Positions 17,274-24,254 of a stretch of DNA of 46,684 nucleotides are shown here, piece after piece. How positions within the stretch are numbered: position 1 is the stretch's first letter; each line of letters opens with the position of its first letter. The position numbers and the translations under genes were made by a program. Under the pieces are notes generated by a model. It saw only the letters and a program-made list of their open reading frames with translations. It did no database searches and was not told where the DNA came from. Origin of the DNA: an uncultured Pseudomonadota bacterium (GTDB taxonomy: Bacteria; Myxococcota_A; UBA9160; PR03); NCBI GenBank assembly GCA_900696485.1, contig CAADGG010000019.1, forward strand, positions 1-46,684, in the 5' to 3' direction.

Positions 17274-17776
17274 CGCGTCTGTTCTGCCCGGAAACCCTCT
17301 TCGATCAACGTGCGGCGCCGTTCGTCGCCGTGCGAAAGCTGATCGGCGAGCGCATCGAGGCGCTCGGGAACGACCCCGGCACTCGCGAGACCCCGGCCGA
17401 TCTCGCGGTAGGTCCCGTCGTCGCGCTCCCAGTCGAGGACGTCATGCGCGCGCGCGATGGCGCCGATCTCGCGCTCGAGCCGAGCGGACTCATCCTGCGT
17501 CGCCGCGACACTGGCCGCGGCGTCGCGCACGTCCCGGTAGTACGCCGACTGGTCGTCGCCGCCGCCGGAGCTGCTGCGCGAACTCGAACCAATCGAATCC
17601 GAGAAGCTGCCGCTCGATTTCGACGAGCTCTCGGAGCTGGCCTGCAGCGTCGAACTCGTGAAGCAGCCCGCTCCTCCCGCGCCGACGAGCGCCGCAGCGC
17701 CGACGACGGCGAGAGCGCGCCGTGCGAACCAGAACCGCCGCCGGCTCGCGCCGCCAACCCTGCTGATCTCCGTCAT
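17270..17776 (-). CDS. Ser-rich putative lipoprotein
   Basis: 168 residues. A twin-Arg-like basic start (SRRRFWFARR), a hydrophobic stretch and lipobox GGAGC (Cys38) predict lipidation. Next comes a low-complexity Ser-rich segment (about 45-70), then a charged helical domain (75-165) with no known family. GGAGG lies 6 nt upstream of the ATG. It overlaps the DUF4105-like gene by ATGA. The 250 bp upstream (17777-18027) holds no recognised gene, only a short palindrome at 17932-17947. Confidence 0.7.
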   Translation of the reverse strand: MTEISRVGGASRRRFWFARRALAVVGAAALVGAGGAGCFTSSTLQASSESSSKSSGSFSDSIGSSSRSSSGGGDDQSAYYRDVRDAAASVAATQDESARLEREIGAIARAHDVLDWERDDGTYREIGRGLASAGVVPERLDALADQLSHGDERRRTLIEEGFRAEQTR

Positions 17777-18027
17777 CTCCTGCCTCCCCCGGAACGGAAT
17801 CCGCCCGCTGCCCGCCTACGAACCCGATCGCTTGCGCGATCTCGGTGCGCACGGAGCCCTCCGCGAGGGCCCGAAGTCCCGACGGCGAGCTTCCGCGGTA
17901 GGACAGTAGCGTCTCCGCCGAGAAGGGAGCAGGCGGCCGAGGCCGCCGTCGTGAGCTTCGCCGTGCGCGCCCGCATGTCCGTTTCCGGGTCCACTCCGCA
18001 AGTGTTCCGCGGAAGGAGTTCCGGCCG

Positions 18028-18459
18028 TCACGCCTTCGGACCCGGTTTCAGCTCCGAGACCAGCTCGACTTTGAGCGCCTCGAGAATCCGAGATGCTCTC
18101 TCTACCGTGATCGAGCCGTACTCATTGCGCTCGTCACGCGAGACCTGGGATTCATGAACGCCGAGGAGCGCCGCCAGCTCGCGTTGACTGAGGCCGCGGT
18201 AGATGCGAGCTCCGATGAGCAACCGCCCCAGGCCATGCAGATTCGTCGTAGGTTCGAAGCTTCCGCGCTGCGCTCGCTCGTAGGCTTCCATCTCCTCCTC
18301 GAGCTGAGCCGAGAAGGACTGGAGCGGATCGAGCGCGCGCTTTCGCTCCGCAGCGGAGAGGTCCATTTCCTTCATGCGAGCCTCGTGCTCGCTCAAGCGC
18401 CGCCGCTCCTCGAGCAGCCTCGCGCGCGCCTCCTGGTACTCGGCATCGGTGCGGATCAT
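18028..18459 (-). CDS. XRE-family HTH regulator, antitoxin-like
   Basis: 143 residues. Residues 1-65 form a strongly charged coiled coil (RARLLEERRRLSEHEARMKE). The HTH of the Cro/C1 type follows (about 85-130: RGLSQRELAALLGVHESQVSRDE), then a dimer-like tail. GGAGG lies 5-6 nt before the ATG. Its start shares ATGA with the end of the DUF6932-like gene, the order and overlap usual for toxin-antitoxin pairs. A direct repeat upstream of the first gene is a plausible operator. The N-terminal coiled coil could bind the partner protein. Confidence 0.8.
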   Translation of the reverse strand: MIRTDAEYQEARARLLEERRRLSEHEARMKEMDLSAAERKRALDPLQSFSAQLEEEMEAYERAQRGSFEPTTNLHGLGRLLIGARIYRGLSQRELAALLGVHESQVSRDERNEYGSITVERASRILEALKVELVSELKPGPKA

Positions 18460-19024
18460 GGTTGCCTCCGGATCCTGACGATCCCCTTCTGCGTCGCACC
18501 GCTGGGAAGCGGACGACAGGATGTCCTGAAGAAGGCCGGGAACTCGAGCGGGTTCCCGCGACTGTCGTGGCCCGCGATCAGGCCGGGAAGAGGCGGGTAG
18601 AGCTCCACCCGGTACTGGTGCCACATGGGGAGCTGCTTCTTCGGGTAGCTGCGGTACGGCCGACGCTCGGCAGGATCCCAGGTCCAGGCGCGATGGGGAT
18701 CCAGCTGGTTGAGCCGATCCTGCAGCGCACCGGAAACGAACTCGCGCCAGTCGCACTCGAAGTAGCCGTCGATGTCGTTCGGATGGTCCTTGTCCTCGAG
18801 GAATGATCCATCGATGAAGATCTCCGTGACCCCCCACTTCCCAGAGCTCCCGCACGAGGACCTCGCGGTTGTCGACGAGCTGCCTCCTCCAATCAGCGTC
18901 CCAATGCGGGTCGTCTGGCCCCGGGGCCTTTCACCAGCATTGACTCGCGGACCGCGCCGGGCGTCAGCGCGAAGGCGCCTTCGGGCAGCACACCATCCGC
19001 CGTGAACCCCGGCAATCCGGCCAA
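18456..19024 (-). pseudogene. DUF6932-like protein, nucleotidyltransferase-fold suspected, with two frameshifts
   Basis: Three frames read in sequence give one coherent protein of about 189 residues: a start at TTG 19024 (MAGLPGFTADGVLPEG), then DDPHWDADWRRQLVDNREV after a shift within 18919-18926, then GVTEIFIDGSFLEDKDHPND after a second shift in the C-run 18830-18835. Each shift equals one extra base in a G/C run. GSFLEDKDHPNDID resembles the GS...D.D core of MNT-type nucleotidyltransferases. GGGAG lies upstream of the TTG. It is either a recently dead gene or an assembly error; the intact downstream half and clean overlap with the XRE gene make error quite possible. Confidence 0.7.
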
Positions 19025-19060
19025 GTGGCTTCTCCCTCATTCGGGCAGCCTCATCGAGTG

Positions 19061-19090
19061 CATTTTTGTCTAGCTTTACATTTTTGTCAA
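19061..19090 (-). promoter_or_regulatory. Promoter and likely operator of the DUF6932/XRE pair
   Basis: On the minus strand the decamer GACAAAAATG occurs twice, 18 bp apart (complement of 19079-19088 and 19061-19070). The upstream copy begins within TTGACA, a perfect -35 box, and the second copy falls where the -10 box should be (AAAAAT, weak). Two copies of one sequence covering a promoter fit autoregulation by the XRE protein. The tract is much more AT-rich than its surroundings. Confidence 0.5.
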
Positions 19091-19161
19091 TACCGGCCCT
19101 GCGCGCAAGACGTGCCACTCATTCAGCCCCATCCCCTGGGAGCTGAAGCACACTCACAGGC

Positions 19162-19342
19162 TTGCCGAAAATCGGCCACTGGCGAACGCGCAGCGCCGGG
19201 TGGGAGGAGCACACCCGGAGCCGAAATCCGGAGGCGGCCGTACCAAAGCCGTGCGCAGCGCCGAAGCTCGTCCGCCGAGGACATCGGCGCAGGGTGTGCT
19301 CCTCCCGCCCGCCTCCGAACCTCGTCGGCCGATTTTCGGCAA
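19162..19342. mobile_element. 181-bp palindromic MITE-like element
   Basis: The ends are a perfect 16-bp inverted repeat: TTGCCGAAAATCGGCC at 19162-19177 and its complement at 19327-19342. Inside, GGGAGGAGCACACCC (19202-19216) is matched perfectly by its complement at 19292-19306, with partly matching sequence between the two paired blocks. The centre (19217-19291) has no open frame of note. It lies between the DUF6932-like gene and tRNA-Lys. Size, perfect ends and absence of coding fit a miniature inverted-repeat element or a large REP-type hairpin. No target-site duplication is obvious. Confidence 0.65.
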
Positions 19343-19449
19343 CCCTGTCAGCAGCTCGTCGCTTCGAATCCGGTCTCGGTTTCGGATCGAGGCCGAGGCC
19401 CTGCCCAAGAGGGCGATCCCGACGAAACGACGCAACCGCTTGTTTTCAC

Positions 19450-19524
19450 TGGTGGGCCGCCTGGGACTCGAACCCAGAACCAACGGGTTAAAAGCCCGCT
19501 GCTCTACCATTGAGCTAACGGCCC
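19450..19524 (-). tRNA. tRNA-Lys(TTT)
   Basis: Reads GGGCCGT at the 5' end (19524 downward), D arm with AATGGTAG, anticodon stem GCGGG/CCCGT enclosing loop CTTTTAA (anticodon TTT), T loop TTCGAGT and 3' strand GCGGCCC-A-CCA, with CCA encoded at 19450-19452. All four stems pair. It lies 47 bp downstream of mlaC on the same strand. Confidence 0.96.
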
Positions 19525-19571
19525 GGCGGGCGCGTGCGGAGCGACGGTAGCGAACGGGGGCGCGGGCGCGC

Positions 19572-20207
19572 TCAGCTCTTCCGGGTGCCCGTCTCGAGAT
19601 CGATCTGCTTGTTGCGGAGCTTCTGGATCAACGCATCCGCCCCCTCGGCGCCGATGATCTCCTGGGCCTGGCTACGGAAGTTCTGGACCAGCGATACGCC
19701 TTCGATGATGATGTCGATTCCCCGCCAGCCTTCCGGGGTCTTGCGCAGTCGATAGTCCACCTGGGTGTCACCGGAGTTCTGGTGGACCCGCGTCATCACG
19801 GTGACGTCACCGCGGGGCTCGAGACGCGAGGCCTCGATGGTGATCTTCTCGTCACGGAAGCTGTCGAGCGCGTCGCGATACGTCACCGAAAGATGCTTCT
19901 TGAACGCATCGACGAAATCGCTGCGCTGCTGCTCGGTCATCGCGTTCCAGTTGCGGGCCAGTACGAAGCGCGAGATCAGCTGGAACTCGAAGCGGTCGTA
20001 GGCGAGTTTCTCGACGCGGTTCTTCTTCTGTTCGAGCGCCAGCGTCGAATCGTGCAGAATCTCCATCACGTCGTCGATCGTCTGCTGGACGAAATGGCGC
20101 GCCTCCGCCTCGGCGGGATCGACGGAGGACTCGGCGACGGCCTCGACAACGATCAGGACGGCGATCGGCAGGGCGAGGGCTGCGAGCGGGGGGGGCAGGC
20201 GGCGCAT
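19572..20207 (-). CDS. mlaC: MlaC-type periplasmic phospholipid-binding protein
   Basis: 211 residues with a signal peptide (to about VAES). The family body is clear: FVQQTIDDVMEILHDS, then YDRFEFQLISRFVLARNWNAMTEQQ, and DYRLRKTPEGWRGIDIIIEGVSLVQNFRSQ, the typical MlaC/Tgt2 end. It shuttles phospholipid between the inner-membrane MlaFEDB complex and outer-membrane MlaA. ATG 20207 is preferred because GAGGAG lies 8 nt upstream; GTG 20216, overlapping the mlaA stop, is the alternative. It is the last protein gene of the serA-to-mlaC operon. Confidence 0.93.
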   Translation of the reverse strand: MRRLPPPLAALALPIAVLIVVEAVAESSVDPAEAEARHFVQQTIDDVMEILHDSTLALEQKKNRVEKLAYDRFEFQLISRFVLARNWNAMTEQQRSDFVDAFKKHLSVTYRDALDSFRDEKITIEASRLEPRGDVTVMTRVHQNSGDTQVDYRLRKTPEGWRGIDIIIEGVSLVQNFRSQAQEIIGAEGADALIQKLRNKQIDLETGTRKS

Positions 20208-20212
20208 GGCTC

Positions 20213-20947
20213 TCACTCCTCCTCGGGCAAGTAGTAAAGATCATCGAAGGGGCTGCCGCCCTTGGCTCGGGAGCGCTGCTCCTGGTTCCGGACGGCGGCC
20301 TCACGATTCTGCGTGTAGGCATCGCGCACGAAGACGTAGAAGTCCAGGGCGGTGCGCCGGGCGTTCTGGATCTCTTCGTCCGAGAGCGCCCGGCTGTTGA
20401 CCACGTTGACGAGGCCGGTGCCGTAGACCGGCGCCGGAATCCACAGGAAGGGACTCAGCGCCAGATCGCCGATCATGCCGACGGTATCGCGGGGATTGGC
20501 CGGGCCCAGGAGCGGCAGCATCACGAAAGGCCCCGGCGGGATCCCCCAGCGTCCGAACATCTGGCCGATGTCCTCGTCGTGCCGGGGGAAGCCGAAATGC
20601 GTCGCCGGGTCGAAGAAGCCGGCCAGACCGACGGTCGTATTGACGATGAATCGGCCCGTCTCGTCGGCGGCTTTCCCGGCTTGCCCCTGCCCGAGACTGC
20701 TGACGAAGCGCGAAGGGAAGGACGCGTTGAAGAAGAAGCGCTGCACGGCGTGGCGCAGGCCCTCGAAGGTGACGAACTGCCAGCCCATCGCGACGGGACG
20801 CAGGACGTAGCGATCCGCTCCTTCGTTGAAGCGGAACACCGGCTTGTTGAAGCCTTGCCAGGGATCGTCCGGTGGGCCCGAGGCGCAGCCGGCGGCGAAG
20901 CAGACCCACACGAGCAGGATGGCGATCCGCGGCAGCCGACACGTCAT
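20213..20947 (-). CDS. mlaA: MlaA outer-membrane lipoprotein (VacJ family)
   Basis: 244 residues. Lipobox FAAGC gives Cys21 as the lipidated residue. DPWQGFNKPVFRFNEGADRYVLRP matches the DP[WL]-x-xN-R.[VI]F.FN family start; RFIVNTTVGLAGFFDPA, then DIGQMFGRWGIPPGPFVMLPLLGP are the hallmark MlaA segments. It removes misplaced phospholipid from the outer leaflet and passes it to MlaC. The start overlaps mlaD by ATGA. In E. coli mlaA is unlinked to the mla operon; here all parts except MlaB are together. Confidence 0.95.
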   Translation of the reverse strand: MTCRLPRIAILLVWVCFAAGCASGPPDDPWQGFNKPVFRFNEGADRYVLRPVAMGWQFVTFEGLRHAVQRFFFNASFPSRFVSSLGQGQAGKAADETGRFIVNTTVGLAGFFDPATHFGFPRHDEDIGQMFGRWGIPPGPFVMLPLLGPANPRDTVGMIGDLALSPFLWIPAPVYGTGLVNVVNSRALSDEEIQNARRTALDFYVFVRDAYTQNREAAVRNQEQRSRAKGGSPFDDLYYLPEEE

Positions 20948-21405
20948 TTGCTGGAACCTCCACCGATGTTCTGGATCAGCTTGCCGATCAATCGCTCCAG
21001 GATCACGGCGCCCTGCGTGAACGAAATGGCCTCTCCGGACTCCAGCGTCTCGGGGTCGCCGCCGGGTTCGAGCGCGATGTACTGATCTCCCAGGACGCCG
21101 GCCGTGAGGATCGACGCCGAGGTATCGGCCGGCAAGGCCAGCTCGCCATCGACCTCGAGCGTCACCTGCGCCCGGAAGTCGTCGGCCAGATCGATGGCCT
21201 TCACCTGTCCGACCTTGACGCCGCCGATCACCACCTGGGCGCGGCTCTTCAGCCCACCGATTTCGTCGAAGGAGGCCACCAGCTCGAGCCCCTTGGGTCG
21301 AAACAGCTCCAGCCCCCCGACCGACAAGGACAGCCAGGCCAGGCCGGCCATGGCGACGAGGACGAAGCATCCGACCCAGAGTTCGCGGTTCGGCGTCTCG
21401 CGCAT
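20944..21405 (-). CDS. mlaD: MlaD-type MCE-domain protein
   Basis: 153 residues: one N-terminal membrane helix (about 8-30) then a single MCE domain (GLELVASFDEIGGLKSRAQV...GVKVGQVKAIDL) and a short C-terminal helix (ERLIGKLIQNI). MlaD forms the hexameric periplasmic ring of the MlaFEDB complex through which lipid moves. It starts 5 bp after the mlaE stop and ends inside the mlaA start codon. Length is slightly below the 183 of E. coli MlaD, the difference lying at the C-terminus. Confidence 0.94.
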   Translation of the reverse strand: MRETPNRELWVGCFVLVAMAGLAWLSLSVGGLELFRPKGLELVASFDEIGGLKSRAQVVIGGVKVGQVKAIDLADDFRAQVTLEVDGELALPADTSASILTAGVLGDQYIALEPGGDPETLESGEAISFTQGAVILERLIGKLIQNIGGGSSK

Positions 21406-21410
21406 GTGAC

Positions 21411-22193
21411 TCAGTACCCCCAGAGCGCCGTGATGAAGTAATCGAAGATCAGCGTCGCGACCGACGCGATCACCACCGTCGAAGTCGCCGCCGCGCTGAC
21501 ACCCGCCGTCGTCGCGCGGGCGGTGAAACCCTGATACGTCGCGATGAAGCCGACCAGCACACCGAACACCGCCGCCTTGATCAAGCCACCGAGGACATCT
21601 TCGGAGAACTCGGTGGCCTGCTCGAGCGTCGAGAGATACGCGCCCGCGTCCCCTCCCAGGACGATGACCCCGACCGCCCAGCCCCCGAGGATCCCGAAGA
21701 CCACGAATAGTGTCGAGAGCAGCGGCATCGCCAGGATCATGCCGAGCGCCTTCGGAGCCACCACGAAGTCGAGCGGGTCGACCGACATCATGCGCAACCC
21801 ATCGAGCTGTTCGGTGACCACCATCGCCGCGATCTCGGCGGCCATCGCCGAACCGGCCCGGCCCGCCACCAGCAACGAGGTCAGCACCGGACCGAGCTCG
21901 CGGATCAGCGACAGGCCGACGACCGCCCCCAGGTTTTCTTCGGCGCCGAAGCGAACCAGGGTGTTGTGGCCCTGCAGCCCCAGCACCATCCCGACCGCGA
22001 AGCCCGACACGCAGACGATCAGCAGCGACAGCACGCCGGCGTCGTAGACCTCGGCGACGAGGCGCCGCAGGCGCAGGGGCGGCGAGGCGCCGGCCCCGAG
22101 TAGCGTGCGCGCGAACAGCGTGAAGCGACCGAGGGCACGGACCGACCCGATCGCCCAGGCGCCGAGCCGGCCGACCCCGGCGATCGGATTCAA
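21411..22193 (-). CDS. mlaE: MlaE-type permease of phospholipid ABC transporter
   Basis: 260 residues with about six hydrophobic spans. The family core is present: VGLSLIRELGPVLTSLLVAGRAGSAMAAEI, MVVTEQLDGLRMMSVDP and the C-terminal GFTARATTAGVS..AATSTVV. It forms the membrane dimer beneath the MlaD ring. It overlaps mlaF by ATGA at 22190-22193 and precedes mlaD by 5 bp. Confidence 0.95.
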   Translation of the reverse strand: MNPIAGVGRLGAWAIGSVRALGRFTLFARTLLGAGASPPLRLRRLVAEVYDAGVLSLLIVCVSGFAVGMVLGLQGHNTLVRFGAEENLGAVVGLSLIRELGPVLTSLLVAGRAGSAMAAEIAAMVVTEQLDGLRMMSVDPLDFVVAPKALGMILAMPLLSTLFVVFGILGGWAVGVIVLGGDAGAYLSTLEQATEFSEDVLGGLIKAAVFGVLVGFIATYQGFTARATTAGVSAAATSTVVIASVATLIFDYFITALWGY

Positions 22194-22945
22194 GACGCCC
22201 CCCTCGCGACCGCGGGCGGCGACAGGGCCTCTTCGAAGAAGTCGGCCACCCGGGCATCCTCCCGCACCAGCGTCTGCGGCGTCCCCTCGACCGCCCGGCC
22301 TTCCCCGATCATCACGAGATGATCGGCGATGCGCATCGTCGAGAGTGGATGGTGGGAGGTGATGACGACGGTCGCACCGGTGCGTTCGTTCACCGCCTGC
22401 AGCAACTCCTCGACCTTGCGCACGGTCGGCGGATCGAGCCCGGAGAACGGCTCGTCGCAGAGCAGGACCTCGGGCTTCTCGATCAGGGCCCGGGCCAGGC
22501 CCGCCCGCTTCACCATGCCGCCGGACAGCTCGCCGGGCAGCAACTGGTCGACCCCTTCGAGGCCGACGGCCTCGAAGACCCGGCGGACTTCGTCGTGAAT
22601 CTCGGCTTCCGTGAGCTTCGAATGCTCGCGCAGCGGAAGCGCGACGTTGTCATAGAGCGTGAGCATGTCGAGCAGCGCGCCGAATTGGAACAGCATGCCG
22701 ACGTGGTGCCGCCACGCATCGGACTCGGCCCGTGACAAGCTGACCAGGTCGCGCGTCCCATCCACGAGAATGGCCCCCGAATCGGGGCGCAACAGGCACG
22801 CGATCATGCGCAGCAGGGTCGTCTTGCCACCGCCGCTCGCCGCCGCGACCACGCTGATCTTCCCACGCGGGAAGCGACAGGACAGACCGCGGAAGATCGG
22901 TCGATCTCCCCGGCTGAACTGCAGATCCCGCGCTTCGATCTCCAA
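22190..22945 (-). CDS. mlaF: MlaF-type ATP-binding protein
   Basis: 251 residues. ABC ATPase with signature LSGGMVKRAGLARAL, Walker B VLLCDEPFSGLDPPT and H-loop VITSHH. The Walker A reads AAASGGGKTT: the first glycine of GxxGxGKT is alanine, a mild departure from the usual GPSGxGKTT, while the Lys and Thr are kept. LSGGM(V/A)KR is the usual MlaF form of the signature. The gene follows purA by 8 bp on the same strand. No separate STAS protein (MlaB) is visible. Confidence 0.94.
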   Translation of the reverse strand: MEIEARDLQFSRGDRPIFRGLSCRFPRGKISVVAAASGGGKTTLLRMIACLLRPDSGAILVDGTRDLVSLSRAESDAWRHHVGMLFQFGALLDMLTLYDNVALPLREHSKLTEAEIHDEVRRVFEAVGLEGVDQLLPGELSGGMVKRAGLARALIEKPEVLLCDEPFSGLDPPTVRKVEELLQAVNERTGATVVITSHHPLSTMRIADHLVMIGEGRAVEGTPQTLVREDARVADFFEEALSPPAVARGAS

Positions 22946-22953
22946 GTGGCGGC

Positions 22954-24252
22954 TCAGCTCGACCGGAACGGGTCGCTGCGGGCGATCGTCGCGTCGCGCC
23001 CGGCGCCGACCGAGATCAGCTCGACGGGAACCTCGACCAGCGCTTCGATGCGATCGACGTAGCGCCGCGCGGCGTCGGGCAGATCCTGCCAGCGGCGGGC
23101 ATCGGAGAGATCCGCATCCCAGCCCGGCAGGGTCTCGTAGACCGGCTCGGCGCGCGCGAGCTCTCCGAGCGTCATCGGGAACTCATCGGTCTGCTTGCCA
23201 TCGATCCGGTAGGCCGTCGCGATCTGGAGCTCCGGCAAGCCCGAGAGGATGTCGATCTTGTTCAGCGCCAGACCGGTGAGGCCGTTGACCGTCGCAGCCT
23301 CGCGCAGCATCACGATGTCGAGCCATCCACAGCGCCGCGGCCGGCCGGTGGTGGCGCCGAACTCGGATCCCTGCTGACGCAGCTGCTCGCCGAGCGACCC
23401 GGTGTCCTCGGTCGGAAACGGGCCGCCGCCGACACGCGTCGTATACGCCTTCGAGATCCCGAGCACCCGATCGATCTTCGTGGGCCCGATTCCAGCTCCG
23501 GTGCAGGCAGCGCCCGCCACACAGTTCGAAGAGGTGACGTACGGATAGGTGCCGTGATCGACGTCGAGGAAGGTTCCCTGAGCTCCCTCGAAGAGCACGT
23601 TCTTGCCCTCCCGCAGGGCGGTGTTGAGGATGCGGCCGGTGTGGTCGACGAAGGGCGCGAGCTGACGTCCGTACTCCCGGGTCCGGGCGAGGATCGCCTC
23701 GGCGTCGACGGGTTGCCAGTGATGGATCTCGGTCAGTTCGAAGTTCTTCTCCTCGACCAGCCGCTCCACCTGCGCACGCAGGGCGTCGGGATCGAGCAGG
23801 TCGGCGATCCGGATCCCACGGCGCGCCACCTTGTCCTCGTAGGTCGGACCGATCCCGCGTCCGGTGGTGCCGATGGCCGCGTCCTCGCGACTCTTCTCGC
23901 GCGCTTTGTCGAGCGCGATGTTCCAGTCGAGGATCACATGCGCGCGGCCCGATACGCGGACTCGCGCAGGATCCCGCAACACGCCGCGCGCGCGCAGCCG
24001 ATCGAGCTCTGCGATCAGCTCCCCCGGATCCACGACGACGCCGGGGCCGATCAGGTTGACGGTCCCCTCGTGCAAGACACCCGACGGAACGATGTGCAGG
24101 ATCGTCTGCTCGCCGTCCACCACGAGCGTGTGTCCGGCGTTGTTGCCGCCCTGGAAGCGCACCACCAGATCCGCCTGGGGCGACAGCCAGTCGACGATCT
24201 TTCCCTTGCCCTCGTCTCCCCATTGCGCACCGACGGCTACGAGTGTCGCCAT
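22954..24252 (-). CDS. purA: Adenylosuccinate synthetase
   Basis: 432 residues, normal for bacterial PurA. Joins IMP and aspartate with GTP to form adenylosuccinate in AMP synthesis. QWGDEGKGK (10-18; Asp13 is the catalytic base), NNAGHT with His41, and the segment IGTTGRGIGPTYEDK with the IMP-binding residues are intact, as is GATTGRPRRCGWLD near 305. GGAG lies 8 nt upstream of the ATG, which is 2 bp past the serA stop. Confidence 0.97.
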   Translation of the reverse strand: MATLVAVGAQWGDEGKGKIVDWLSPQADLVVRFQGGNNAGHTLVVDGEQTILHIVPSGVLHEGTVNLIGPGVVVDPGELIAELDRLRARGVLRDPARVRVSGRAHVILDWNIALDKAREKSREDAAIGTTGRGIGPTYEDKVARRGIRIADLLDPDALRAQVERLVEEKNFELTEIHHWQPVDAEAILARTREYGRQLAPFVDHTGRILNTALREGKNVLFEGAQGTFLDVDHGTYPYVTSSNCVAGAACTGAGIGPTKIDRVLGISKAYTTRVGGGPFPTEDTGSLGEQLRQQGSEFGATTGRPRRCGWLDIVMLREAATVNGLTGLALNKIDILSGLPELQIATAYRIDGKQTDEFPMTLGELARAEPVYETLPGWDADLSDARRWQDLPDAARRYVDRIEALVEVPVELISVGAGRDATIARSDPFRSS

Positions 24253-24254
24253 GG

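Noticed and set aside
17932..17947. GGCGGCCGAGGCCGCC as terminator of the XRE gene
   Set aside because: The stem is perfect but the loop is only 2-4 nt and no T-run follows on either strand.
19154..19510. Minus-strand frame over tRNA-Lys and the palindrome (VLGSSPRRPTS)
   Set aside because: The start is a translated tRNA and the rest is the palindromic element; no real protein is supported.
19450..19524. tRNA-Lys 3' end as the attachment site of the DUF6932/XRE islet
   Set aside because: I could not find a second copy of the tRNA 3' end between 17777 and 19450, so integration there is not supported.
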